From: Xestospongia bergquistia
Lineage: Eukaryota; Porifera; Demospongiae; Haplosclerida; Petrosiidae
Direction of reading: 5' to 3'
DNA: 64,000 bases
Assembly (NCBI GenBank): GCA_963965975.1
Contig: OZ014416.1
Location: 6,200,001 to 6,264,000 of the forward strand
This document shows positions 50,186 through 60,539 of this stretch, in pieces (positions within the stretch are counted from its first letter, which is position 1; the number at the start of each line of letters is the position of its first letter). The notes under the pieces were generated by a model. That model had not been told where the DNA came from, searched no databases, and saw only the letters and a list, made by a program, of their open reading frames with translations. The translations under genes and the position numbers were made by a program.

Positions 50186-51419
50186 ATGAAGGGCATAATT
50201 AAATGAAGCTGATGAAAATGGAATACCTTTCCAAACAAGAAAATCTTTCCAAATTTGACCATCATAAACATGTATGCATCATTTGCTAGAGGGAGTTGAC
50301 GCCATTTTTCACACATTTCAACAAACCCAGGCCGTAACAGTATTTCCTTTAAAGATTCAATTAAACTATTATAACTGTAAATTTTGCGTGGACGTAGCAA
50401 CTGTTTACCTGAAGCAGACCGCACATTCTTCATGAGAACTGTTCCACAAGGAGCACGATCTTGAGATTGAGGATGAGAAGGAAATAGTTGAAAACAGCAT
50501 TCTTTTGACTGTAAAACATCATTGGAACAGTTTATAATACACTCAGCCATTAAGTACAGAAAATGACATGTTGGGTAACATACATATTGTATAAACGATT
50601 TTCTCAGCATTTGAAGTTGTTTTTGAAGCCAATATTTGAGCACTGCGTACATTGCGTGGGAGATTTGAAATGAAATAATACGGAATGACTTGTAAGGTCT
50701 GATTCATAGTTCGGAGGAAAGTAGCAAAGAACACAAGTAGTACTGACACAGCAGTGTCAGAAAGCTTGAATATAGTTGGAACATAAGTATAAATAATACG
50801 TACAATTTTAAAAGAGACGTGGCTGATTCTGGCTTAGTTTTCTTAGATATCCGATGTTCATGAATGTCATCCTCTGTTAGCCATATTTCAATCGCATTCT
50901 CTTCTCCATTCTATATTTAGAAACAAATATAGGTATGACTACACATAGCATATACATATATAGATGTTGCACTTTCGACTTCAATTACTGTTTCTTCGTT
51001 TTGAGCCTGCTTGGGCTCAGAGTGCACAGTTAGTTCACTAACTTGAGGTAATTCATCTAGAGTATGCATAATACACTTTAGTATCATTACAAGATATTCT
51101 AACCTTCATCTTCATCAGAAAAGTTGAAATCATTTTCGATATCTATTCGAGTGTCAGCAGGCTCACTGACGTCTAGCAGCGATGGCTGAGTACCTCGTCT
51201 CGAACTAGACTGACCATGTTGAGGATTAAGCGTAATTTTTGTTTTAAACCATTGCTTCGATTCTTGATTATAATATAGCCTTCGATGGCGATAATAGGAA
51301 CTTCTGCTTAATGCTTGATCACGATGACCACAGAAAAAACGTTTACTCATCGAATGATTTCAAATTTTTCTAATTAATTTCACTGTAAATAGGAATTGAG
51401 TGGATACGCCACAGTCCAC

Positions 51420-52075
51420 ATGTTTGTAGTGATGTTTACCTCTACTCCAAAATCTTCAAGAACTGGAAGAGTTCGCTCACAATCCTCAGAAGCTCGATCT
51501 GGAACTTCAATGCATGGAAATGTTTATCAGCCTAATGAAGAGCTTTTTGAGCGAGGGCGTCCAAATTCTTTTCAATTCAGTTAAGATGAAGATGATATAG
51601 GAAAAGATGGTCAGGAGGTAAATTGTTGTAGGTTTTGGTGTTATAAACTAACGCATTATCAGTCAAATATTATTATGAACGATGATTTATTATGATTCAC
51701 TTACTATCATGGTTATTCAAGCCTTACATTATGTTAATTAACCTTAACTTTTTTTATGTGATAGCACTTGAATCTAGTTGTAATGTTTCAACAGCAACAA
51801 AGCCTTTTGCAAAAGCTATTGACACAACGGGATGACATGTAGAAGGAATGGAAGGAAAAGCATACAGAACTGAGCCATTGACTGTCTATAATGGAAGATA
51901 TATCTTGATCTTTCACCAAACAAAACAAATTTTCTTTGCCGAACGTTTCAACAGTTAGTTCAACTGTCATCATCAGTGGCTACATAATAATAATTGCATG
52001 AATGAAAAACAGTCCTATTTATACTCTAAACTAGGTTCAAAAGGTGAGCGTCTTTTTCTTTGTTGGTAGTCATCC
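51420..52075 (+). pseudogene. Decayed two-exon coding fragment with coiled-coil, possibly transposon ORF1
   Basis: 51,420-51,615 reads TPKSSRTGRVRSQSSEARSG and NVYQPNEELFERGRP, has one stop, then a possible donor GAG|GTAAAT. At ~51,788-51,870 a second piece reads QQQQSLLQKLLTQRDDM then EWKEKHTELSH, again with stops, typical of a short coiled coil. From ~51,895 to 52,075 the sequence is the reverse complement of a repeat also present at 37,735-37,915, so another element seems to be inserted. I do not recognise the family; an ORF1-like protein is a guess. Confidence 0.35.
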
Positions 52076-52308
52076 CGTCAGTTGATGATCCCACCATTGC
52101 AGGTGCTTGTAAACGCAAAATTGGTAGTAACTCTAACTCAAGTGATCACACAAATTAGTTGTTATTTTAGCTAAACGATTTTGTTTCCTACGTACAAGCA
52201 TATAATTCTTCTGCATACCATTTAACTTGAGGTTTTTTATAATGATAACATTTTAAGTAACATGAACACACATTATGGTAGTTAGTGGTTGTCTACTTAG
52301 AAAGTTAA

Positions 52309-54709
52309 CCCTTAGAGACCGACGCCCATTATAATTAAATTTTAAATTAATTTGCATTGGGGAGTCACGTGAACACATTTCAAAAAATGCGACGTTTCTT
52401 AGTTAGCAGACTTGTTGTTCTAGTTGTTTTTCATCTCTTGTACTTGTATTAAGCGCTTTCTGAGTGCACTGAAGGTTGCTGCTTGTCTTGAAGAATGTAA
52501 TTAATCGTATAACGAAGACTCGCGTTTATGTAGGAGTTCTACGCATACGGTGAAAGACTCAGCCTATTGGCCCTGTGTAAAAGGTGAGATAAGAGTGACA
52601 AGTAACTCACTGTATAGTATTTTATAGTATATACTTATGTCTTTGATAGCATTTAGAAAGTTTGTAATATATGTTAGCCCTAATAGTCATGTTCCAGACT
52701 AATGGTAAATATGATAGCAATATTATGTGATGTGTACATATAACAAGTACGTTAACAGTAGGAGTTAACAGTCTCATAGTGATCCTAGTTATTTGTATCT
52801 TTTTCGAGTATGATAGCTTTTGAAGCAATCATCTGGGCATAGAGCTGGGTTGTCAGTACATGTAGAACAAACATACAAGGTTAAATGCCTTTCACCATTT
52901 TCTGAACGATCACTGTATACAACACAGTCGAAACTGCAGTCGAAACTGGTCGTGATGTCTGGACTGTATCTACTAACTGAGTAATCAGTTCTCTTCAAAA
53001 GCAAGGTGTGTCATATTGTTACCAGTGTCAGCCTATGTTTTTTGTGAATTATATAAGCATTGACAACAATCATCTCAACAATCCAGAAAAAAACTTTCCG
53101 CCACCACTTTATAGATTTGTGAAGGAAACTGTAGTAGCTCATCATTTGATCAAGCTTGTCGACACCTAACATGAAATTGTTATAGTCTATGATAACATCA
53201 GGTTTACGTTTGGTTGGTTCATTAGGTCTATTGGGAAAATTATGACAAACATAAGTAAACATGTTGCTAAGAAAATGTATTACCTTCTGGATTTAACATC
53301 ACTTGTACCATTAGAGTGCTTTGTTGATAGCATTATGATTTTTCTTTTATCTGTCCATAATAAAGCCATTTTTTTGCCACTTCTAAATGCTTTCACAGTT
53401 CCCCTTTTTTGTTTTGTTTTCTCTTTTAATGCCTTAGGTAGCCCTATCTTGTTTGCAATGATAGTACCAGTGATAGTAAAGCCAATTTGATCTAACTCAT
53501 CAGCTAAAGGTATACTAGTGTAGAACCTATCAGTGTACAAGTCATATTGTTTGTTTTTCAGATAGTCACAGAGTGTTAGAACTACTTTGCATGTATGAGA
53601 TAAGTCTGGTCTCTCAATAAGACAAGTATCTTTACCATAATATATAAGTAGGTTGTGCATATATCCAGACTTGCTGTCAGAAAATACATAAGCTTTTATA
53701 CCCCATGGGTTAGGTTTTCCTTTTATGTATTGCCTGAAGCTAACTCTACTTCGAAAGGTGATTATTGCTTTATGTCTAGGTCTTGCATCGATTTCACCTA
53801 CATGAAGCATTCCAAAGATTTGGAGAAAACAGTCTCGTGACATAATTTGGTGAAAGAAAGGAATATTACATGTAGCACTAGTAAACCAATAGTGACGGAT
53901 ACACTCTAACTGTATTATTCCCATATTGAGTATCATCCCAATGAAAGCTTTCATTTCCTCTATTGTAACTGCTTTCCAGATACTATAAACAGAACGTCTT
54001 CCTTTGCGCTTTTGTTGCTTGTGCAGAGCATATTCATTGGTTTTGTCGACTAGATATTGCCATACAGCAGAAGTAAAGAAGAGATTAAGACATTGTATCA
54101 GTGATAACCTGTCAGTAAGATTAGCTGTAGGAGCTGGTGTTTCATTGAATGGTAGTTGTACTGGTGGAATGTCAGTGTATGTGTCTAATAATTATGGATA
54201 TTAAATTTTTTTTTTAAATTGTACCTTTTATTTCTTTCCAATTATAACATGATTCTTTCTGACATCTAGTATTCTCACTATTTCCTCCTCCCCTCCTTCT
54301 CCCTCTACCTACTCCTCTACTTTGTCCCCTTCCTCTTGCTGTAGTCACAGCTGAAACAGCTTCATCTTCATCAATGTCTTCACTTGACTCATCACTACAC
54401 CCATTGCTACTCTCACTACTCACATCTACCTCTTCCATATCATCATATTCTTCATCACTTACATCTGTATCTAAGTCTGACAATCTGTCTATCACTTCCT
54501 GAGCGTTCATTTTACTTTGTTAATTGTATAAACAAATAAAACAATCAAAACGATGTGCTACAATAACTGTGGTTTTACAATTAACACCTGGTCACGAAAA
54601 TGTGACTCCCGGTTTTTATTTACATTTATCAGCTGTCACAATATTGTGACTTCCGTCTTTTTGACGTAATAATTGCTGTCACAAATTCGTGACATCCGGT
54701 CTCTAAGGG
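52309..54709 (-). mobile_element. piggyBac-type DNA transposon, 2,401 bp, TTAA-flanked
   Basis: The element is bounded by TTAA at 52305-52308 and 54710-54713, with 13-bp terminal inverted repeats CCCTTAGAGACCG. The minus strand carries a piggyBac transposase in pieces. The ~100-residue N-terminal part (54214-54510) is acidic, then Arg/Gly-rich. The DDE_Tnp_1_7-type core follows (53280-53954, 53011-53262), with a Cys-rich C-terminal zinc finger (52789-53004; CSTC, then DNPALCPDDCF). Frame breaks separate the pieces. An empty copy of the insertion site, GAAAGTTAA, is seen at ~55,464 in a duplicated intron, so this insertion came after that duplication. Confidence 0.92.
52789..54510 (-). pseudogene. 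piggyBac transposase, disrupted, first catalytic Asp region deleted
   Basis: In the core, LYTDRFYTSIPLADEL carries the second catalytic Asp of the piggyBac DDD triad, and GVDKLDQMMSYYS has the conserved VDxxDQ segment with the third. The segment that should hold the first Asp (usually an IDE-S-x-x-x-F-x-GR block) is missing: the reading passes directly from GEIDARPRHK to ITFRSRVSFRQYI. There is also a frame shift at ~53,265-53,280 and a gap between the N-terminal piece and the core. The enzyme cannot be active in this copy; it could at most be moved by another element. Confidence 0.85.
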
Positions 54710-55003
54710 TTAAAGAAGTTAATATGGTTTAAGTATGTTTATATGAAAGTGTCATGCAGGAATGCCTTAACATTTGTATGTGTTTGCAATCTAGTGTTTA
54801 ACATTATTTAAATACAAATCAATTATTTATCTAAGTTTACATAAATTGCCTAAAACTAAGAAGCTAAAGCAGTCATGTAACACAGATGATAATGAATTAG
54901 GTAGATTATTATAATTGCCATATATATTATATATAGTGCTTTCAATTTCAAACAACTTTTACATTTTATTTATTTGTAATTCATATTCATACTTCATACA
55001 CAG

Positions 55004-56809
55004 ACTTACCAGTTACTGCTGAAGAGTCAGAAAGTGTTGATTGGACAGAAAGCACTGACAATAGTCAGACCATTGAATACCAGGTATAATTTAAGTTTAT
55101 TTCACCAAGTATATTACTATGCCATGTCCGCAGGAAATAGATTGTCATGTAAAGGAACATAAACAAGTAACTGTTTCATTATTTCAAAGCAGCAGCACTA
55201 CACAACAAGGTACTGTATTTAGAGTTATGATATGTTATCTCCTTTGTTTTTATAGAGACCATTGTAGGTGCTTGTAAGGAAGTAAGTCTAACTCAGTTAT
55301 TCACATCAAATTAGTTGTTGTTTTAGCTTTAGAAATTTGTTTCTTATCCACATACATGTACTATATTGCATACAAAATAACCTGATGATATAACAATATC
55401 ATTAGGTTTTATAATTATAACATGATAAATCACATAACACACAATTTTATAATACATTCTTGGTTAGGAAAGTTAAAGGAGCTAATGTGGTTAATTATGT
55501 TAAGAACAGTATCAGAATGTCTTTGTATCTTTGATGTACATACTAATTATAGTTAAAGGCTATGCAACTATTTACATATAATGCCTGTGTTATGACTTTT
55601 TATGAGACGGTTAATATATAGCATGTCACATTTTTTCTTGATATCCTATAGAATATGCTAAGGAATTAGGTACCATTGATTCAACTGACAGCTCTACTAC
55701 TGACAACATATCCATAAAACATCAGGTATGATTTATAAAATTATATAATAGATCATGAGGGCAACTTGAACATTTTAAGTCTTTTAGGATGAGTTATGAA
55801 GCAATCTGACACATTAAAATCCTTATTTCTGTCATGTTTAAAATTTACGATCAAAATAATTAAAAGATTATCATAAATGTATTCGTACGTTTGTGGAGTT
55901 ATAATTACATTAATTGTTTGAAAGGGGAATGTGAGAAGATTTGGGTAAGCAATTAATGAAAAAAAAAATTATCCGCGGTTGTTGTACTAAGGCTATTTCC
56001 ACTCTAATGATATCATCTCTGACATCTCTTTATAAGAGATAAAATATTTAATAAATTCCATATACTGACACTAGGCAATATAGGTGTGATTTATTGCCAG
56101 TAATAATTGATGAGCTTTATTTAGATCTTAGAGCTTTCTTTGAATCTTATACAACTGCTATGATAACTGGTCATACTAAATTGTCATTTCAATATCTTTT
56201 ATTCATGCTATGTACTCAACAAGTTATTGTAATAAATTATCATGCCAGAACTACTTATATTAACAGTTTCTTCTGCATACTATTATTCCAGAGCTGACAA
56301 AATGTAATTGTTATTGTTTACAATAGAAAGTTTAGCCTATTTTCATTCTAATTAAATAGGCACAAGTAAAATTAATTATGAAGCCAGAGGTTGCCTATTA
56401 TGGATAACAGTGATATCTATATTAGAGGTGTCCATATAATAGAAATGTCAAAATAAACTGTTACCAACAGCACTTACTATTTGGTAGTTTTTTTTATATA
56501 CAGTACAGACATCTTCTCTTTTCTTGTTAAGCAAAGCTTGTTAAACTTCATTATATTTTTTTAGTTAAAGTTTGTTCATTACATGGAAAAAAAATTGGCT
56601 ATTGCCCACTATCAGAATTTCAATATTATCAGTCATACTTTTAATAATACAAATATAAAAATTATATGCATAATCACATGGAAGCTATAACTATAGATAT
56701 CGATTTTATGTTTTAGTTAACAGAAGACAAGACCAAAGTGCCTGATATACTAAGGGAAAAGAAGATTGTTATGGATTCCAGATCTGTAAAGCCATCATTG
56801 ACCAGCCAA
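55004..56809 (+). CDS. Acidic linker exons at the 5' side of the ZU5 gene
   Basis: Four exons (55004-55083, 55134-55209, 55652-55725, 56717-56809) give open frame in compatible phase. The first (LPVTAEESESVDWTESTDNS) and third (GTIDSTDSSTTDNISIKHQ) are similar to each other, matching a duplication of exon plus intron. No domain is visible; the composition is Ser/Thr/Glu/Asp-rich. An exon at ~54835-54899 (LPKTKKLKQS), ending in phase 1 at TTAG|GTAGAT, could precede them. Confidence 0.55.
55780..56530 (+). repeat. Dispersed intronic repeat, copy 3, in the ZU5 gene
   Basis: Shares the same landmark series (TCATTTCAATATCTTTTATT; GAAAGTTTAGCCTATTT; TTAATTATGAAGCCAGAGG) with the ANK-Roco introns. 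It sits in the intron between 55,725 and 56,717. Confidence 0.7.
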
Positions 56810-57326
56810 GTATGTATTTAATGTTTTATACACATAGAAGCTATAGAGACCATTTTATATTTTAGAATCAACCTACAGTTTGTGAAGACTTAAGTGACAT
56901 TACAAGTAGTTTTGTCTTAACTACCGTTTCATATCCAATCACTGTTCAAGATGATGAAAGTCTTTCACAGTATACAGACATCAGTTCATCAACAATCAAA
57001 GGTGAAATTGATATTAATTATAATTATAACCATGACAGCATTATCTTTGCCCCTGCATCTTCCTTAGCCAGTAAGATCGATTAAATATGGGTATTAATAA
57101 TTCATTGTTAAGTATAGTAATTAGCCATTATAGTTTCTGAAGGTACTAAACCATATAGATTTATGATTGATTTGTCTGCGCAATTTTTCCTCCCTCCACT
57201 CACCAATTTAGTTATGACTTTTCTGATAATCGCTAATAATAAAGATTTACCATCTTGTGTCTAATGACTTTAGATTAAAGATATACTATAATCAGTAGGT
57301 CAGTATTATGTATCACTTTTATACAG

Positions 57327-57766
57327 GTATCTTTGAAAACTTGACTACATTAACAGTCACTTGTACTGGTTTAGTACATCATTGTAATGAATATGGTGTT
57401 ACTCTTATTATACCTGAAGGAGCTATAGAACATACAGCTACACTCTGGTTTGGTGTCTGTTTGTTTAGTGAGAAGTTTAAATATGAAGAGGACTTTATCC
57501 CAATCTCTCTAATTGTATGGATGCATATCAACTCTCAAACCAGCTGCATTATATATACCACATCATGTTGATGTGTCTAATATGGAGGACACCATTAACC
57601 AACTACATCTACTAACAGCTGACGATAGATTTTTTAGAAGTGGTATATTTACGTTTAAACAAAACCTTGATTACCAAATGATAATTGAGCTGACAAAGTA
57701 TCAGATGATGGACACACCTTGTTTGTAGACTACTGTCTTTTATATCTGCAAAAAAAATGCAAAGAG
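57327..57766 (+). pseudogene. ZU5 exon with two compensating frame shifts and a GC donor
   Basis: The start is in frame and ZU5-like (TCTGLVHHCNEYGVTLIIPE, GAIEH, then a beta-rich stretch to PISLIVWMH). Around 57,510-57,530 the family-like reading moves by one base to KPAALYIPHHVDVSNMEDT. Around 57,690-57,715 it returns to the first frame (DGHTLFVDYCLLYLQKKCKE). The exon length, 440 nt, fits intact phase at both ends, so one base was gained and one lost. Translation as written stops at 57569-57571. The donor is GAG|GCAAGT, a GC-AG intron. Confidence 0.72.
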
Positions 57767-57816
57767 GCAAGTAATAAATTAATAAATATCAACTCATATA
57801 TTCTCTTTTTATGTAG

Positions 57817-58365
57817 ACTGTTAAAGAGCAATATCAAATGGAAGGCTATACTATAAAGCCATCACCTCCAACAGTAATATTTTCTAGTAAATCTGTTTCT
57901 ATTAAGTGTGAACCTGATGAGATCCCAGGTTGGTACAGATCAGAGGAAGGAATCTATACTTCTGTAAGGAGAGAGAGAGTGATATGGACATAATTATGAA
58001 TTTGTTTAATTTAGATTTCTGAAAAAAATATTGATTATTATGAAGTAATGTTTTGTAAACCAGGGGAAGTAACAGAGGAGAGCAAGGAGCACCAAGAAGA
58101 ATGTTGGTCATATCCTCCTCGCTTCAGATTTAAGTATGAATATATAGATGCTAAAGAAACAAGAGCTGAAACAGTAAATAACTTTGATGGTATAACTACT
58201 ACACATGATGGTAATCCTCACACTGACAAGATCATTTTAAAAAGGCCAGGTTAGTGATATAATGATGTTAATGTAATCATCAAAATGTTCGTTTTTCAGG
58301 AGATCAATCTTATCTGCCACCATCATCAAATTGCTCTACAACAAACATGAATGTTATTTCTAAAG
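57817..58365 (+). CDS. UPA-like region and linker exons
   Basis: Exons 57817-57963 and 58015-58249 are separated by a 51-nt intron; 58300-58365 follows after 50 nt. They encode ~150 residues (PGWYRSEEGIYTS; IDYYEVMFCKPGEV; PPRFRFKYEYIDAKE). Placement directly after ZU5 and before Death, and the length, fit a UPA domain as in PIDD, UNC5 and ankyrins, but I cannot name a diagnostic motif. All frames are intact. Confidence 0.6.
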
Positions 58366-58407
58366 GTAAGGAGAGTTAATGACGTTTTATTATTATTTAT
58401 TTGGCAG

Positions 58408-58790
58408 ATACTGATCCAATCATTGTTGAAATTATGTGTATGTTAGCAAGTAAACCTGATTCAATGGGTATTGGTAATCGATGGTTTGAGTTTGGTCTTA
58501 AACTAGGACTTACAGTTGGTGATCTTCATGACATAGAAATGAAATTTGGTGGACCTCTTGAATGTGGTAGAGAAGTAATGCTTTTATGGAGGTCACGTAA
58601 CATATCAGCTACTTGTGAGCCAATAGTAACTGCTCTTGATGCTATTGGTAGAACCAATTTAGCAGACCATATCGACAACTGTTTCTCTTCAACTCAACAA
58701 CAACCACGAGCTCAACCATCAAGTAACATAACAGAGTCTGTTCCTCACAGTGAGTTTAGTGGTTCATTTAAAGTTAGAAAAGATTACTAA
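58408..58790 (+). CDS. First Death domain, with optional terminal stop
   Basis: Enters in phase 1 after TTGGCAG. The sequence has Death-fold features: RWFEFGLKLGLTVGDLHDIE, then REVMLLWRSRN, then IVTALDAIGRTNLADHI. The frame stops with TAA at 58788-58790. A good donor, CACA|GTGAGT, at 58749/58750 would bypass the stop and join in phase to 59354, adding the second Death domain. AATAAA at ~59019 could end the short form. Two 3' ends are therefore likely. Confidence 0.8.
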
Positions 58791-59305
58791 TATATGTCAA
58801 GGAATACTTTTTTAGAGAAGAAATCAGTTGCTAAATATTTTATGTGATAGTTGATTGTAAGCACCTTAAATAGAAATAGTATATCTTATATATTTTAGGG
58901 CTTGGTCTTTTATTTTCAGTGGAATGTATTCAAATGAGTATAAAATCAATGTAATTATTATTGATTCTGTAATAGATGCAAATATAATATGAGGGACCTT
59001 ACTAGCAATGATATTACAATAAACATGTCTATATGTATATAAAGTTACAAAGGATCACTAATATATGTCAAAGATTACTTTTTTAGAGAGGACATCAGTT
59101 GCTAAATATTTTATGTGATAGTTGATTGTATGCACCTTAAATAGAAATAGTATATCTTATATATTTTAGAGCTTGGTCTTTTATTTTCAGTAGAATGTAT
59201 TCAAATGAGTATTATATCAATGTATTATTGATTCTGTAATAGATGCAAATATAATATGAGGGACCTTACTAGCAATGATATTACAATAAACATGTCTATA
59301 TGCCT
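58771..59305 (+). repeat. ~270-bp direct duplication covering the end of the Death exon
   Basis: Two copies start at ~58,771 and ~59,041. The first contains the last codons and stop (AAGTTAGAAAAGATTACTAA); the second has the matching AAGTTACAAAGGATCACTAA. Both end with AATAAACATGTCTATATG, so the stop and poly(A) region were duplicated together. Confidence 0.88.
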
Positions 59306-59474
59306 AGATTCAGTAAATTGTTAGGTTTGGTTTTATCTATTATGTATATATAGATCACGAAGAACTACCATTCACAGGAGATGACCACACAGAGGAAATG
59401 AATGACTTTCCTAAATTAAGTAAGTTATGACACTCTACAATAATAAGTATTCGTTATCTTAATAAAAATTATAG

Positions 59475-59781
59475 ATGAACAACCTACTAAATATGATGCT
59501 TTAATAAAACTAGCTGATCATGACGTATTAAGGCGTAGTATTGGTCTCGGTCTTGGAGTGAGTGACAATGAACTTGAAAAATTGGACAGATGTCCTCATC
59601 CTGAACAATACAAACTTGATCATGTGCTCCAGACATGGATAGATGGATGGGAAAGTTACTCCTGTCACTTGGAAGACCATTTTAGAGATTCTTAGGAGAC
59701 CACTTGTTAATAATATGGCCTTAGCTAAACAAATATATGACTACTTGAAACAAGAATCTACTAAACAACAGAATGTTACTA
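59475..59781 (+). pseudogene. Second Death domain with 4-nt duplication
   Basis: The open frame starts NEQPTKYDALIKLADHDVLR and SIGLGLGVS, through LDHVLQTWIDG. There a tandem GATG duplication near 59,640-59,650 shifts the frame. In the next frame the fold resumes (KVTPVTWKTILEILRRP, QIYDYLKQ) up to the donor ACTA|GTAAGT. The exon is 307 nt; removing the extra four restores the phase-1 exon expected from its neighbours. It is paralogous to the Death exon at 46047-46358. Confidence 0.78.
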
Positions 59782-59941
59782 GTAAGTGTATACAACATCA
59801 GTAGTATACAGTAAAACATATCTTTATAGAAACTGTAGTATAGACATGTTGCTAATAGAAATGATGAATAACACAATTTAGTATTAATACTGAACAGTAT
59901 AAGACTTTTCAATTTAGAACATGTCATTGTAATAATCACAG

Positions 59942-60539
59942 ACACTCAAGCAGACCAATGTCACAAAGAAGACATACATTTTGATGAAATGAATGAAAAT
60001 AACACTCTACAGAAAATTAGTCTAAGAACTATATTAAAATATATGCAGACATAACAGTTGAGTGAATTATTAAAAACATTATCAAATTTTTGTATTTGTA
60101 TTTATTTTATGATATATTACAGTAGAAGAAGAGACAGGAGTAAGTGATGATGAGAATATTAAAAAGAATCTGGAGGAAGACAATAATGTTATTGGTAAGT
60201 TAAGTGTGATTACATAAAAAGTGAATGAAAAGATTATAATTGAAAAAACATCTTATAATTATTTGGATATGATGTCACAATGTTAAAAAGAAAAAAAAGT
60301 GCTTTTTCCAGTGTATTCATTATAATGCCTAAGTAAGTGTTCAATAGAGCTTTCTGTATTTTCAGGAGAGTGGGTTCTTACGTTGTCATTTGCTGTCTAG
60401 TATATAGCATTATTTGAATAAAATTCATTTATTTTATTGAACTTTAGATGATTTGCCTAAAACTAACAAGTTTGCCCAAGACAAACAAGATGCTAACAGA
60501 CTTGCTGGAGTAAAAGGTATTAAGGAAGAATGCAAATAA
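59942..60539 (+). CDS. Alternative 3' linker exons of the ZU5 gene
   Basis: After the second Death exon, an acceptor at 59941 opens a frame that stops at ~60052-60054. Alternatively 60123-60194 and 60448-60539 join in phase 1 and end with TAA at 60537-60539 (LPKTNKFAQDKQDANRL, ending GIKEECK). The exons are acidic or polar with no domain. LPKTNK resembles LPKTKK at ~54,850, another sign of internal duplication. AATAAA at ~60,601 may serve as a poly(A) signal. Confidence 0.5.

Larger units (their letters stand above)
48445..51350 (-). mobile_element. Decayed CACTA/EnSpm-type transposon
   Basis: Minus-strand transposase of the Transposase_21 kind. The N-terminal exon (51104-51350) has SYYRHRRLYYNQESK and ends at a plausible donor. 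Then come degraded exons at ~50.97-51.07 and ~50.8-50.93 kb. The central part (50182-50652) has RAPCGTVLM and SLIESLKEILLRPGFVEMC, and the core (49415-50185) has NVDWFQPFEH, NILLVGIIPGPKKPELHIN and IIDPTHNLFLGTAKH. A C-terminal part lies at 48445-49098. Frame shifts lie near 50,270, 50,600, 49,410 and 49,100, with stops between, so it is inactive. No CACTA ends or target duplication could be fixed by eye. Confidence 0.85.
55004..60539 (+). pseudogene. ZU5 - UPA-like - Death - Death gene, frame-shifted in two exons
   Basis: Exons: 55004-55083, 55134-55209, 55652-55725, 56717-56809, 56866-57070 (or 57001), 57327-57766, 57817-57963, 58015-58249, 58300-58365, 58408-58790 (stop) or 58408-58749, then 59354-59419, 59475-59781, and 59942-60054 (stop) or 60123-60194 plus 60448-60539 (stop). 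Phases agree throughout. The N-terminal exons are acidic linkers; ZU5, a UPA-like region and two Death domains follow. The combination recalls PIDD and UNC5 (ZU5-UPA-Death), with a second Death domain added. The ZU5 exon is out of frame in the middle, and the second Death exon carries a 4-nt duplication, so as written the product is truncated in ZU5. This may be a recent pseudogene, a null allele or sequence error. The 5' end is not found; a candidate exon lies at ~54835-54899. Confidence 0.75.

Noticed and set aside
21789-60539. One giant gene joining the ANK-Roco and ZU5-Death parts
   Set aside because: The first model ends in a stop at 47452-47454 after a complete domain, and 7.5 kb of mostly minus-strand transposons separates it from the first ZU5-gene exon; no exon bridges the gap.
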